From contig CAVRQR010000012.1 of NCBI GenBank assembly GCA_963723495.1, forward strand, positions 1-64,000: a DNA stretch of 64,000 nucleotides, read 5' to 3'. Every line of letters begins with the position of its first letter. Position 1 is the first letter of the stretch. The translations under genes and the position numbers were made by a program. Source of the DNA: Gp6-AA40 sp963723495 (lineage in GTDB: Bacteria > Acidobacteriota > Vicinamibacteria > Vicinamibacterales > UBA2999). This document shows, one piece after another, positions 1 to 10,650 of the stretch. Below the pieces are notes generated by a model. That model ran no database searches, was not told where the DNA came from, and was given only the letters and a program-made list of their open reading frames with translations.

Positions 1-3000
1 GCGCGCACGCTCGATGTAGACGTAGTACACGGGCGTGATGTACAGCGTGAGCAACTGCGAGACCAGGAGGCCGCCGACGACCGCGAGGCCGAGCGGGCGG
101 CGCGACTCGGCGCCCGCGCCGAAGCCGAGCGCAATCGGCAGCGTGCCGACCAGCGCGGCCATCGTCGTCATCATGATCGGCCGGAAGCGCACGAGGCACG
201 CTTCGTGAATCGCCTCGAGCGGCGTCTTGCCGTGCGTGCGCTGCGCCTCGAGCGCGAAGTCCACCATCATGATCCCGTTCTTCTTCACGAGACCAACGAG
301 CATGATCACGCCGACAAATGCATACAGGCTCAACTCGGTCTTGAAGAGCAGCAGCGTCAGCAGCGCGCCGAAGCCGGCGGACGGCAGTCCGGACAGAATC
401 GTCAGCGGGTGCGTGAAGCTTTCGTAGAGGACGCCGAGCACGATGTAGATGACGACGATCGGCCATCAGGAGGATGAGACCGAGGCCCTTGAACGATTCC
501 TGGAACGCCTGCGCCGCGCCCTGAAAGCTCGTGGTCATGGTCGACGGGCAGCGTCGTGCGCGGCCAGCGCCTGTATCGGCGTCACGGCGTCGCCGAGCGC
601 GAAGCCCGGCTACGAGGTTGAACGAGATGCGTGACCGACGGCAGCTGGCCGAAGTGGCTGACGGAAAACGGCCCGACGTCCGGTCGTCGATTCGCGCGAC
701 CGACTCGAGCGGGACCAGGTGCCCGTCAGCCGAGCGCACGTAGAGCAGCGACAACGCGGACGGATCGCGCTGAAACTCGGGCGCGACCTGCAGGATCACC
801 TGGTACTGATTGTTCGGCGCGTAGATCTGCGAGACCTGCCGCGTGCCGTACGCGTTGTAGAGCGCGGTCTCGACTTGGTTCGAGCGTCAAGCCGAGCGCC
901 GAAACCTTGTCGCGGTCCATCTCCACGCTGACCTGCGGGTTCTTGAGCAGCAGATCGCTGCTCACATCCTCGAAGCCCGGGCATCTGTCGGATCTTGCTC
1001 TTCGAGCGATGGGCGCCCACTGATAGAGCTCCGTCGTGTCGGTGTCCTGCAGCGTGAACTGATACGGCTGCGCGCCCGCCGTTCTGGCCGCCGAGGTTGA
1101 TCGGCGGCGGGTTGGTCATGAAGACGCGCAGGCCCGGGAATCTGCGCCATCTTCGGCCGCAGGCTGCGCGATCATGTCGTCGACCGACTGACTCCGTTCT
1201 GATGCGCGGCTTGAGCTCGACGAACATGCGGCCGGTGTTCGGCGCCGCCGGCTTCCGCCCACCCGACGTTCGCGCTGAATGCGGCGACGTTCGGATCCGC
1301 CAGCGAGCACGTCGTCGACCTGCAACTGATGGCGGACCATCGTCCTCGAAGCTGATGCCCTGCATCGCCTCGTGTTGACGATCGAAGCGGCCCTGGTCTT
1401 CGCTCGGCAGGAACCCCTTCGGGACCAGCGTGAACAGATACGCCGTGCCGGCCGACCAGCGCGACCGAGACCGCCATCATCACGGCGCCGTGAAGCGGAG
1501 CGCGACGCGGAGCGTGCGATCGTAGACACCCAGCCACGCGTCGAACACGCGCTCGGTCGCGTTGTAGACGCGAGCCGTGCTGCTGCGCATGCGGCGGCTT
1601 CAGGAACCGGCTGCACAGCATCGGCGTGAGGCTGATCGACACAAAGCCGGACACCAGGATGGCGACGCCAATCGTGACCGCGAACTCGTGCAGCAGCCGG
1701 CCGACGATCCCGCCCATGAACAGCACGGGGATGAACACCGCGGCAAGCGACACGGTCATCGAGAGAATCGTGAAGGCGACCTCCTTCGAAGCCGTCGAAC
1801 GACGCCTGCATCGGCGACTTGCCCATCTCCATGTGCCGGACGATGTTCTCGAGCATCACGATGGCATCGTCGACGACGAAGCCGACCGATAGCGTGAGCG
1901 CCATCAGCGACAGGTTGTCGAGGCTGTAGCCGAGCAGGTACATCACCGCGAAGGTGGCGACGATCGAGGCCGGCAGCGCGAGGCTGGGGATGATCGTCGC
2001 GGAGATATTGCGCAGGAACAGGAAGATCACCACCACGACGAGCACGATGGTGAGCACGAGCGTCAGCTTGACGTCGTGAACGGACTCGCGAATCGGCCCC
2101 GAACGGTCGCTGCGGATGTGAGCGAGATGCCGGCTGGCAGCTGCTCGCGAATCGCGGGAGCAGCGCCTTGATCTCGTCGACGACTGCGACCACGTTGCTG
2201 CCCGGCTGCTTGCGGATCGTGAGGTCAGATGCAGCGCTCACTGCCCATCCAGGCGGCCGACTTGTCGTTCTCCACGCCATCGTAGACACGGGCGACCTCA
2301 TGGAGCCGTACGGGATTGCCGTTGCGGTAGGCGATGATCGTGGCTCGTAGCGCCGCGGCGCGAAGCAGCTGACCGTTGGTCTGCACGACAAACGTGCGGT
2401 CGTCGGTGTAGATGTTGCCCGTGGGCAGGTTCCCGTTGGCGTTGGCAATCGCCGTGGCGACTTCGTCGATGCCGATGGAGCGTGCCGCAAGCTGCCGCGG
2501 ATCAACGTCGACGCGCACGGCGTACTTCTGCGAGCCGGGAACATCCACCTGCGCGACGCCCTTGACGGTGGAGATGCGCTGCGCAACGAGTTGTTGCGCG
2601 TACTCGTCAACGACTGACAGCGGCAGCGTGCTGGAACGCAGAGCGGCGAAGAGCACGGGCTGATCGCCCGGGTTAACCTTCTGGTAGGAGGGTGGCGCAG
2701 GCATTTGCGGCGGAAGGCTGCGCGATGCGCGGCCGATCATCGCCTGCACGTCCTGCGCCGCGGCGTCGATGTCCCGGTCCAGATCGAACTGCAGCGTGAT
2801 GCTCGTGCTGCCCTGATTGCTGCTCGAGTTCATGCTGGTGAGGCCGGGGATGCTCGCAAACTGCTTCTCGAGCGGCAGCGCCACCGACGAAGCCATCGTC
2901 TCCGGGCTGGCACCCGGGAGCGCGGCCTGCACCTGGATGGTTGGAAAGTCGACCGCCGGCAAGTCGGAACCGGAAGCTGGCGATAGGCCATGAGGCCGAA

Positions 3001-3069
3001 CACCAGGATTCCCAGCGTGAGCAGCGTCGTCGTCGCGGGGCGGCGGATGAAAACAGCGGATAGATTCAC
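1..3069 (-). pseudogene. RND efflux transporter permease (HAE1/MdtB-MdtC-like), many frameshifts, 3' end outside window
   Basis: Inner-membrane proton-driven drug/metabolite exporter of the AcrB/MdtC class. A GTG start at 3069 follows GGAGGTG. The N-terminus gives the family opening (RRPATTTLLTLGILVFGLM, first membrane helix); the PAVDFPTIQV and PLEKQFASIPGL regions lie at 2960-2850, the first helix bundle with its DDAIVMLENI relay segment at about 2060-1830, and the C-terminal MMTTMAALVGTLPIALGFGA segment at about 190-110. The frame changes at about 2955, 2230, 2150, 2060, 1790 and 1590 and more often below 1500. Every piece is well conserved, so I favour assembly indels over true decay, but the sequence as given cannot make the protein. 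It lies 74 bases downstream of an Oar-like receptor on the same strand. No membrane-fusion partner is in the window. Confidence 0.85.
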
Positions 3070-3143
3070 GACACCTCCACCGTGGCTCGCGAGTCGACGC
3101 GCGCCGGACGGTCAGCCCGGCGCGCGCGACGGTGAAGGGTTCG

Positions 3144-6064
3144 TCAGAATCCGTATCGGAAGTTCAGCTGCGCAGTCCGCGTCGCTCCGATGATCGAGGT
3201 CGCCCTGAGGAACGTCCCCGGTATCCGGATATCACCGGACGGAGTGGCGAAGTTCGTGTGATCGGTCACGTTGAAGATGTCGAGAAACGCGTCGAGCGTG
3301 CGCCCGCCAGGGAAGTTGATCCGATAGCCACCTCGAATGTCGAGCGTCAGGTAGCTGGGAGCATACGCACCGTTGCGACCGCCCTCGTAGTTCACTTCGA
3401 TGAAATCCTCGCCGATACCGGAGTAGGTGCCGGCAGCCAGATACTCATTGGCGGTCGATCCGTTCTGATCCAGTGTCGACCGCCGTGTTGATGAGAGAGA
3501 ACGGTGTTCCGCTGCGGGCTGACATGATGCCGCTTACGCGCAGCCCCTTGGTCTTCGGCACGTCCCACGATCCGCTCAGCGAGAGGATGTGCGGGCGATC
3601 GACGCTGGTCGGTCCTTCTTCGGCGTCGAGGCGCAGGTCACCAAGATACTGAGAGTTGCTCCCGCTCTCGGCGCCTGCTGTCGTGTTGCCCGTCGCCCTC
3701 GAATAAGCGTACGAGACACGCGCCGTATAGCCCTTGCTGAACCGCTTGTTCCCCGAGAGCTGGAAGCTGTTGTAGTCCACCGACCCTTCATTCACCAGCG
3801 TGTCGACGCGGCCTGCGAACTCACCAACGGTGCCCACGAGCGGGTTCGTGCGAGTCACCGCGCCCGTGGCCAGCTGGTTTGCGCGCAGCGGCGGGTTGAG
3901 GTCCAACAGCACGTACTGCTTGCGAGACTCGGAGTGGATGAAGTCGACGCCAACCGCAAACGACGGACCGAGCTGCGTCGTGTATCCAAGGCTGTACTGA
4001 CGCGTCCAGGGCACCTCGCGATCGGGATTGTCGAAGCGAACCGTGCCGACGTTACGCGCGATGGTTCCGGGCGGGAACATCGAGTCGAGCAGCGCGCGGT
4101 TGACGGTTGGCCCATTCACGAGCATGGGATCGGTCGGGAGCTGGCCGTTGCGTGGACCGGGGTCGATGTTGTTGAGCGGAAAGCTCGCGATGAACGAGTC
4201 CGTGTAGCGGCCGCTGGCCACCATCGGCGTGAGCGGGGTGAGAACGGTCCGTTGGTAGAAGACACCGACACCGCCGTGCATCGCCGACGTGCCTTCGTCG
4301 TTGAGCGCATAGGAGAACCCGACCCTGGGTGCGAAGTTGTTGAAGTCCTTGGGGTAGCCGTCAGGGTCGCCCTCGAACAGCGGGTTGTCCTGGTTCGGCG
4401 TTGGGATCAGCTCGAGGTCGTAGCGCACCCCGAGGCTCAACGTGAAGTTGTTGCCCATCTTCCAGCGATCCTGCGCATAAGCGCTCCCGTACGTCCCGTG
4501 CATCCTGTATTCCGACGTGCCCGGTACGCGGATCTGCAGGCGCTCGGCATAGGTGGCCGGATTGGCCGCGTTGAAGTCGAAGTCGCGCGGGAAGGTGAAC
4601 GTCCCGTTCTCGTTCGAGAAGCTGCGGAAGTGCAGCGGGATGTAGCTGTAGGTCATCCCGAACTTCAGCTCGTGATCGCCCGCCTTGTTCGGCACGAACC
4701 AGGAGAACGAATCGTCAGCCGTGTAGCCGAACAGTCTACGGATATCGGCCGTCGGGCTCTGCTGATCCTCGAACGACGGGTGCACCAGTGTCGGCAGCAG
4801 CGAGCGCTGATCGAAGCCGTTGTCCAGGAAGCTCGGATTGGCGAAGTGGAGGATCTCCGACGTATACGAGAAGCGGAACGTGTTGACCTTTGTGCTGCCG
4901 ATGACCGAGCTGAGCGTGCCGACAAACGTCTGGTCGACGTCGGTTTCCTCCGCCGTCCGCGACGGCCGTCCACATCTCGTTGAGCTGCTTCGGCTGCGGC
5001 GAGTTCTCGCGCAGCCAGCGCACGCCCCACGAGTTGGCGCCGTTGATCTGGTGATCGAGCCGGACGAACGTGTTCCAGTTGCGCGTGATCTGCGCGTCGG
5101 TGCGGGCGAGATCCGGGCGCGTCGGGATGTTTACCGTGACGCCGTTGTCCATGATGATCCGCTCGACGCTGAAGAAGAAGTGCGCCTTGTCGCGGATGAT
5201 GGGGCCGCCGATTGTGCCGCCGTACTGCTGCTGTGAGGTCGCCGCTTCGGGCAGATCCTGCTTCTTGGCAAAGTAGTTCTGCGCGCTGAGGTTCTGATCC
5301 TGGTAGAAGGCGAACCCGCTACCGTGGAAGCCGTTGGTGCCCGACTTGGACACGGCATTGACGATCGCGCCCGAGGTCCCGCCGTACTCGGCGTCGAACT
5401 GGCTGGTCAACACCTTGAACTCCTGGACCGCCTCGATCGGCACGCGCGCCTGCGAGCTGGTGCCGCCACCGGTCAGACCGTCGTTGTTGTCGGAGCCATC
5501 CATCGTGTAGTTGACGTTGCGCGCTCCCTGGCCGCCGACGCTGATGGTGTCGCCGCCGAAGGTCGAGGTCGACACCGTCGAGACGATGCCCGGCACCATG
5601 CCGAGGAATCCCGAGAAGCTGCGGTTGAACGACGGCGTGTTGACGAACTCTTCGGCGCTGACGTGGCCACCAACTTCCTTCGACGTGGTGTCCACGAGGG
5701 GTGCCTCGGCGCTGACCGTCACCGTTTCTTCGAGTCCGCCAAGCTCCAGCATGACTTCCACGTTCGCCGTGCGGCCAACTTCGAGTCGCACGTCGTTGCG
5801 CACGTAGGGACGAAACCCATCGAGCATGGCTTCGACCTGATAGACGCCTGGATTCATCGCGCTGATGAAGAACGACCCGTCGACGCCACTCACCGTCGTT
5901 CGGAAGGTGCCGCTTTCCTGGTGACGGACGGTGACGGTGACTCCCGGCATGACCGCCTGCTGAGCATCGATGATGCGGCCGCGAAGATCGGCTGTGCCTT
6001 GTTGGGCGCTGACGATGGCCATCGCGCACAACACGAAGACCGTTGCAACAGTGATCCTTCTCAT
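3144..6064 (-). CDS. Oar-like TonB-dependent outer-membrane receptor, two frame breaks
   Basis: About 970 residues in three consecutive frames. The ATG at 6064 follows AGGAG. Order: signal peptide ending near VSAQQG; carboxypeptidase-regulatory (CNA-B-like) domain, about residues 25-105 (TADLRGRIIDAQQAVMPGVT); plug with VETVT-like and YTMDGSDNNDGL segments; AEYGGTSGAIVNAVSKSGTN, typical of the Acidobacteria Oar family; IGGPIIRDKAHFFFSVE; then a long beta-barrel ending in the C-terminal aromatic TAQLNFRYGF. The frame breaks at about 4950 and 3475. The family carries large ligands, often oligosaccharides or peptides, across the outer membrane. No substrate enzyme sits beside it, so the substrate is unknown. 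Confidence 0.88.
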
Positions 6065-6423
6065 TGACTACTCCTCAAATGGTGAGCACGCTGAGGTCCC
6101 GCGTGTTGTGTCGCGAGATGAGCAAGAGAAGGGCCACGCAACGATGACACGTCGCGACGTCAATAGAATCGGCGTCTACATCAGTCCTTTCGTCGCGCGC
6201 GTGCGATGTGCTCGCCTGGGAATGAACAGATTTGTGCAAAACGCCGGCGTCCGCTACGACAGGCTTGTTCGCAATGCGCGTCCGTCGGGCACGGCGCGCA
6301 CTTTTGTTGCGAGTGATGCGTGTTTTTCGCACGAACACGCGCGCGATCGGGTGCGGCGCGGGAGATGGAGAGCTTCAGATTTGTCGGCAGTTTTTGCGAG
6401 AACGCCGAAGACGTAGGACGCGA
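6065..6423. other. Intergenic region upstream of the receptor gene
   Basis: No coding potential recognised on either strand. It must hold the promoter of the receptor gene starting at 6064, but I see no convincing -35/-10 pair. The short open frames here show no family resemblance. Confidence 0.4.
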
Positions 6424-6991
6424 TCACTTCGTCTCGGGCGGGACCAGATACGCCCGCGCGATTCGGCGAGCGCTGTTCCGGATCGCACGCGTGGCGCTGC
6501 CGACCGTAATCGAGGCACGAGAGACGGCATCGACGTCGGCCCCCACTCGGAAACGGTCGCGCACATCCTTCCCCTTGAATTGCGCCGGAAACTGCGGCGG
6601 ATCGATGGAGAAGTTTCCGTACGGCTCGTGATGCTCGGTCACGATGATGCCGGTGATGAGCCCCCTGGTATCCATGCCCACGAGGATCTTGATCGGCCCG
6701 TCATAGCCGCGCTCGAGCGGCTCGAGCTCGGTCGTCCAGAAGACCAGACCAAGCAGTGTCTGCGCGCCCGTCCCGTCCTTCGAGAAGGCTTTGACATGGG
6801 GCGGATCCCCGCCCTTCGGGAGAAAACGCCGCAGCGGCCGGAAACAGCCGCTTTATGAGCGCCGCATCGATGCCAGACTGCGTCGCGCCGCTGGCCATCC
6901 ACAGCGATGCCAGCAGGGCCGTGCAGGCAACTCGCCCTCGGGAGGACTCGCGGTGGGGCTCCTTCCGGGAATCTACTCGGTCGGTTCGCAT
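6424..6991 (-). CDS. Exported FMN-binding-domain protein (NosR/RnfG-like domain), one frame break
   Basis: The ATG at 6991 lies inside the end of the upstream gene, which stops at 6973. The N-terminus is a plausible signal peptide (ACTALLASLWMASGATQ). After a one-base shift near 6822 the frame reads AQTLLGLVFWTTELEPLERG, YDGPIKILVGMDTRGLITG and IIVTEHHEPYG. This matches the periplasmic flavin-binding fold of NosR, RnfG and NqrC, where the recurring element is G-x-D-x-x-G-x-I-x-G-x-x-x-x-x-H-x-E. In that family FMN is attached to a threonine by a phosphoester; SITVGSATRAIRNSARR near the C-terminus contains the likely SxTS/T-type attachment region. About 188 residues. It probably works in extracytoplasmic electron transfer; the partner is unknown. 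Confidence 0.6.
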
Positions 6992-7435
6992 TCGCCGTAG
7001 TGTTGCGACACGTTCGGCTCTGCCACGAAGCCGGGAATGGCCATCTGCAGGTAGTCGTGTCGCGACCGCACGGCCCTGAGCGTTCCCCTGGGACTCTTCT
7101 GCGAGAGCACGGTAATCATGGTCAGACTTCCCGCCATCGTCCGCTCCATGAAATGAACGCTGTTCTGCGTCAGGAGCGCCGTCGTGTGAGTCGTGCCGAT
7201 TCTGGCCGTGCCGCCCTCGATGTCGATCTCATCGATCACGAGCGTCAATTCCGGCCCGGGCTGAATCGCGGCCTTTGGGGTCCAGTCCTTCCACGATCCC
7301 GAGGCCGCTACGGGGAACGAGCATTTCAACATCCGGATGGTTTCCAGGGCGTTCTTCTTCTCGCCTTGCGCGCTCACATGCATGGGGCTCGCAAGCAGCG
7401 TGAGCATCAACAGGTAGCAAGAGTGGTCGGCGCAT
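6973..7435 (-). CDS. Exported protein of unknown function, coupled to the FMN-binding protein
   Basis: The best start is the ATG at 7435 (MRRPLLL); an indel near 7412 would join this to LMLTLLASPMHVSAQG, giving a complete signal peptide with an AQ cleavage site. If the start is downstream, TTG at 7410 serves. The mature part is about 125 residues and looks beta-rich (ELTLVIDEIDIEGGTARIG, HTTALLTQNSVHFMERT, SLTMITVL). I recognise no family. Its stop overlaps the start of the FMN-binding gene by 19 bases, so the two are probably translated together and act in one process. Confidence 0.55.
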
Positions 7436-7687
7436 GTTCAGGCGGTTACGGGCGAGCAAGAGCAGGACCACGTCAGAGACGTTCGATTCCCACGACGTCT
7501 TCGTCGACCACAATCGCTGTTTGAACACTTCTGTCGATCACAGGCCAGTGAGATGACAAGAATGTTCCTCACGCTTCGCTGCTTCGCGCTACGGTGGACA
7601 AGCAGAGACGCTGAGCCGCAGTTACCGGCCGGCGCACCGAGACGCGCAGCGCGAAGAGTGGGTATGAAGCCTGCATCCCGACCCGGC

Positions 7688-7955
7688 ATGCCCATCTACG
7701 AGGTACGAATGTGAGCGTTGCACACACCGGTTCGAGCAGCTCGTGCTGCCCGCGCAGGCGCGTCTGGCCGTCGACCGAACATGCCCGTCCTGCCGCGGTC
7801 GCGAGATCCGGCAGCTGCCATCCTCGTTTGCCGTCGATTCGGAATCGACACGCCAGATGCACAAGAGCCAGGGACGACGGCTCGCGCAGAAGGATTTAAC
7901 GGAGCAGAAGCACGCCGAGATGGAGGCGATTACCCACCACCATCGCGAGCACTGA
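7688..7955 (+). CDS. FmdB-family zinc-ribbon protein, broken by one extra base
   Basis: ATG at 7688 gives MPIYEV and then a stop. Removing one G at about 7701-7703 restores MPIYEYECERCTHRFEQL, the family signature (MPxYEYxCxxCGxxFE), followed by a second zinc pair CPSC at about residue 35. The open frame then runs to the TGA at 7953-7955, about 89 residues. The C-terminal half is charged and low complexity (GRRLAQKDLTEQKHAEME, then HHHREH). FmdB-type ribbons are small putative regulators of unknown action. Either the assembly has an inserted base or the gene is inactive. Confidence 0.65.
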
Positions 7956-8023
7956 GGGTCGATGTAGTCGAAGAATCCGCAATCAACGACAATCAGCAAC
8001 CAACAATCACTGAATACTGATGT

Positions 8024-8463
8024 CTATTTGATCTCGTACGTCCCGTCGGGTGCCTGGGCACGATGCGCCTTGTGACATGTGGCGCAGGTACCGCCAATCG
8101 CGGTCGAGGCTGCCACCAGGTCGTCGTAACTCTTGTCCTTCGCGGCCTTCTCCAGATCGTCGACGCCCTTGAGCGCAGCCTCGGTCACCTTGACCGCATC
8201 GTCGACTCTCTTCTCGCTCCAGTACGCCAGCGTCGTTTTCAGCGCGGATCGCAGGACTGTCGCGTGCTTCTCGAGCGGCGTGTAGTCGGGTACGCCCCGG
8301 CCGATTCGATGGTCTTCACCTCGGCGCGCAGCGCCTGGCTGGTAACGCCCAGATCCTTCATCGCCTTCTGGTACGCCTCGGTCGGCTTTTCATCTGCCGC
8401 AAGACTCGTGCAGACGAGCACCGCACACACACACATCACCCCGATGGTCGCTTGTCGACGCAT
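8024..8463 (-). CDS. Small exported cytochrome c, one frame break
   Basis: The ATG at 8463 follows GGGGAG. It has a signal peptide (MRRQATIGVMCVCAVLV, ending near SLAADEKP), then a mostly helical domain (PTEAYQKAMKDLGVTSQALR). After a shift near 8285 the frame continues TPLEKHATVLRSALKT and ends with one haem site CATCHKAHR and the tail APDGTYEIK. The C-terminal CxxCH after a four-helix-like stretch resembles cytochrome c556/c' architecture, about 146 residues. It is one of three close paralogues in the window (also 8551-9000 and 22269-22712) and the last gene of the DUF1592 cluster. It is presumably a periplasmic electron carrier for that cluster. Confidence 0.8.
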
Positions 8464-8473
8464 AGACTCCCCG

Positions 8474-8546
8474 CGAACTGTGAACACGAACTATGAACCT
8501 TGAACCAGAACCGGGACACGAACCCGGAACCTGGAACCTTGAACTT
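8474..8546. repeat. Seven-base-periodic intergenic tract (GAACCTT-like)
   Basis: Between the two small cytochrome genes the sequence consists of imperfect seven-base units such as GAACCTT, GAACTAT, GAACCCG and GAACCTG. It is non-coding and short enough not to end the operon necessarily. Confidence 0.7.
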
Positions 8547-8550
8547 GCCG

Positions 8551-9000
8551 CTATTTGATTTCAAACGTCCCATCCGGCAGCCGGACCCGGTGTGCGGTAT
8601 GGCATGGAGCGCATACACCGATTGCACCGATCTCGCCGGTCGATGAGGCGCCGGCAATGGCGGCCTGGGCGGCCACGACGCCGGCGTGGTTCTGAGCCTT
8701 GGCGGCCGCCTCGAGTTCAGCGGCCGCCTTGGCTCCGTCCTGCGAGTACTTGATGGCGTCTTCGACTTTCTTCTCCTGCCAGTACTTCAGGACGACATCG
8801 AAAATGGCCTTCATCGCAACGGCGTCCTGCTCGATCGCCGAGTAGTCGATCGACTTCAGGTTGTTGCGCAGCCGGTTGTTCACCGAACCCAGCTCCTTCA
8901 TGGCTTTCTGGTATTCGGGAGTGGGCTTCTCGTTGGCCTGCATGGGGAGCGCGAGCAACACGCCGGCACACACAACGAACGTCAGCAGTCTTGCTCGCAT
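8551..9000 (-). CDS. Small exported cytochrome c
   Basis: 149 residues, intact. The ATG at 9000 follows GGAGGGG. The signal peptide (MRARLLTFVVCAGVLLALP) ends near QANEKP. A helical region (PEYQKAMKELGSVNNRLR, VVLKYWQEKKVEDAIKYS) leads to a single C-terminal haem motif CAPCHTAHR and the tail DGTFEIK. It is closely related to the neighbour at 8024-8463, so a local duplication is likely. The ankyrin gene upstream ends at 8982, inside this gene, so the two are probably coupled. Reading this region as one ankyrin-cytochrome fusion is an artefact of a frame break near 9120. Confidence 0.85.
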   Translation of the reverse strand: MRARLLTFVVCAGVLLALPMQANEKPTPEYQKAMKELGSVNNRLRNNLKSIDYSAIEQDAVAMKAIFDVVLKYWQEKKVEDAIKYSQDGAKAAAELEAAAKAQNHAGVVAAQAAIAGASSTGEIGAIGVCAPCHTAHRVRLPDGTFEIK

Positions 9001-10641
9001 ACTCCCCTCCGTACCCCTGATTCCTGGGCTCCCAGGCTGGTCAACACCGTCGCGATCTTTTCGTCGCCGATCTTTTCGCCGTTGTCGCCGCCCGTAATGA
9101 ACTGCCGGCCCGTGTGACTTCGCCACCGCGAGTGGCGTCAGCCCGCGCCGATCCTTGATGTCAGTCCTCGCACCCTTGCTGATGAGGAACTCGATGACTG
9201 TCGGGTACTTGTCTGCCGCGGCGATATGCAGCGCCGTGTCGCCCACGTCCCGGCCGACGAGCGTTCGCGAGTTGCCGACGTGATAGGTGGTGAGCGCACC
9301 GCGTGCAGCGTTGATGTCCTCACCGCCGCTGAACTCGACCGCAAGCTTCATCGTTTCGAGGACCTTGGCTTCGGAGAACAGCCGCTTGCGCTGGAAGTAG
9401 GCCGTGTTGTCGCCTTGCGCCCCGCGTTCGCCAATCTTCACAAAGGGGATGAACGTGAACACACCGGGGAAGACGCCCATCGACGCCATCGTCGGTGTCG
9501 TGCCGTCCTGCATTGGCGTCTTCGGGTCGGCACCGGCCGCCACCAGCACGCGCATGGTGTCCATCTCGTTCAGCGCCGTGGCCAGCAGATACGGCGTCGC
9601 ACCAAGGAGGTATTCCGGCAGCTGGTTGTAACGCAGGTTCCCGTCTGGATCGGGCTGCCCTTTCGTCAGCCGGATATTCACGTCTGCTTTCTTGGCAATC
9701 AGTGCCTTCACCAGATCCAGGTTCTTGCGCGCCACGGCAAAGTGAAGCGCAGTGTGTCCTGCTTCGACGATGTTGGGGTCGGCGCCTTGGTCGAGGAGGA
9801 GCAGCGCGACTTCCGTGTGATCGTTGCGCGCGGCCAGCATCAGGGCGGTTTCGCCAATGCCGGTCGTGGCGTTGATGTTCGCGCCGGCGGCGAGCAGCAT
9901 CTTCGCTGACTCGATGTCACCGTCCCGTGCAGCGAACAGCAGCGGCGTCAGGCCTCCCTTGTTGATCCAGCGGAGTCCTGGCCGTGTGCCATCCGACTCG
10001 AGCGAATGGTCCGCAATGCCCGTGAGCCTCCCACCCTGCGGATTACCTCTGCGAGAAGCTGACGAACTCGCGGCGCAGCTCGGTGCGCGCATTGAGATCG
10101 GCCTTGGCATCGATCAGCACCTTCACCATCTCGTGCTGCTTCTGCGCGACGGCCCAATGCAGAGCGCTCTGCTCGCGACCGCCACCCCTGACGTTGACGT
10201 CGGCGCCGGCCCCGAGAGTGCCTTGACCACGGGAATGCTTCCGGCGCGCACGGCGGTCATGAGCGGCGTCTCACCAGTTGAGGTCGCCACGTTCACGTCC
10301 GCGCCTGCCTTGATCAGACGCTGCACGACGAGCAGATTCGCGTTCTCGCTCGCCAGTGCAATCGGGGTCACACCGTAGTCGTTCTTCGCGTTGACTACGG
10401 CGCCGGCCGAGAGCAGCATCTCGACCGTCTCCATGTCGTCCCAGTGCGTCGCCCAGTGCAGCGCTGTTGCGCCGTCAGGCTGCGGCGCGTTGACGTCGCC
10501 CTTCTGCTTCAGCATGGCGCGAATCGCCGCCCGGTCCTGCATGCGGGCGGCGTCGGCCACCGGGCTGGCGGCAGCATGCGCCAGCCCTGGCAGGACGAGT
10601 GAGAGTGCAAGTGCAGATGCGCAAATGTGTCGTGTCGTCAT
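8982..10641 (-). CDS. Exported ankyrin-repeat protein, several frame breaks
   Basis: About 550 residues. The ATG at 10641 starts a signal peptide (LALSLVLPGLAHAAA). At least ten ankyrin repeats follow, with the usual G-x-T-x-L-x-x-A and L-L-x-x-G-A-D-x-N elements (DGATALHWATHWDDMETV, IGETALMLAARNDHTEVA). The frame changes near 10205, 10060-10110 and 9120; the last shift gives the natural end TGRQFITGGDNGEKIG and a stop at 8982, overlapping the cytochrome gene. It is third in a run with DUF1592 and DUF1552 genes. The intact paralogue at 32322-33809 sits in an equivalent cluster. It is a periplasmic protein-binding scaffold by inference; targets are unknown. Confidence 0.8.
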
Positions 10642-10650
10642 GTGGCACTC

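Noticed and set aside
3589..4983. 464-residue open frame on plus
   Set aside because: Antisense to the Oar-like receptor; arginine/valine-rich composition typical of GC-rich shadow frames, no family.
7569..7999. Minus-strand open frames near 7.6-8.0 kb
   Set aside because: They are antisense to the broken FmdB-type ribbon and show no family.
8551..10110. Ankyrin-cytochrome c fusion protein
   Set aside because: A frame break near 9120 joins two genes. The cytochrome has its own ribosome site, ATG and signal peptide at 9000.
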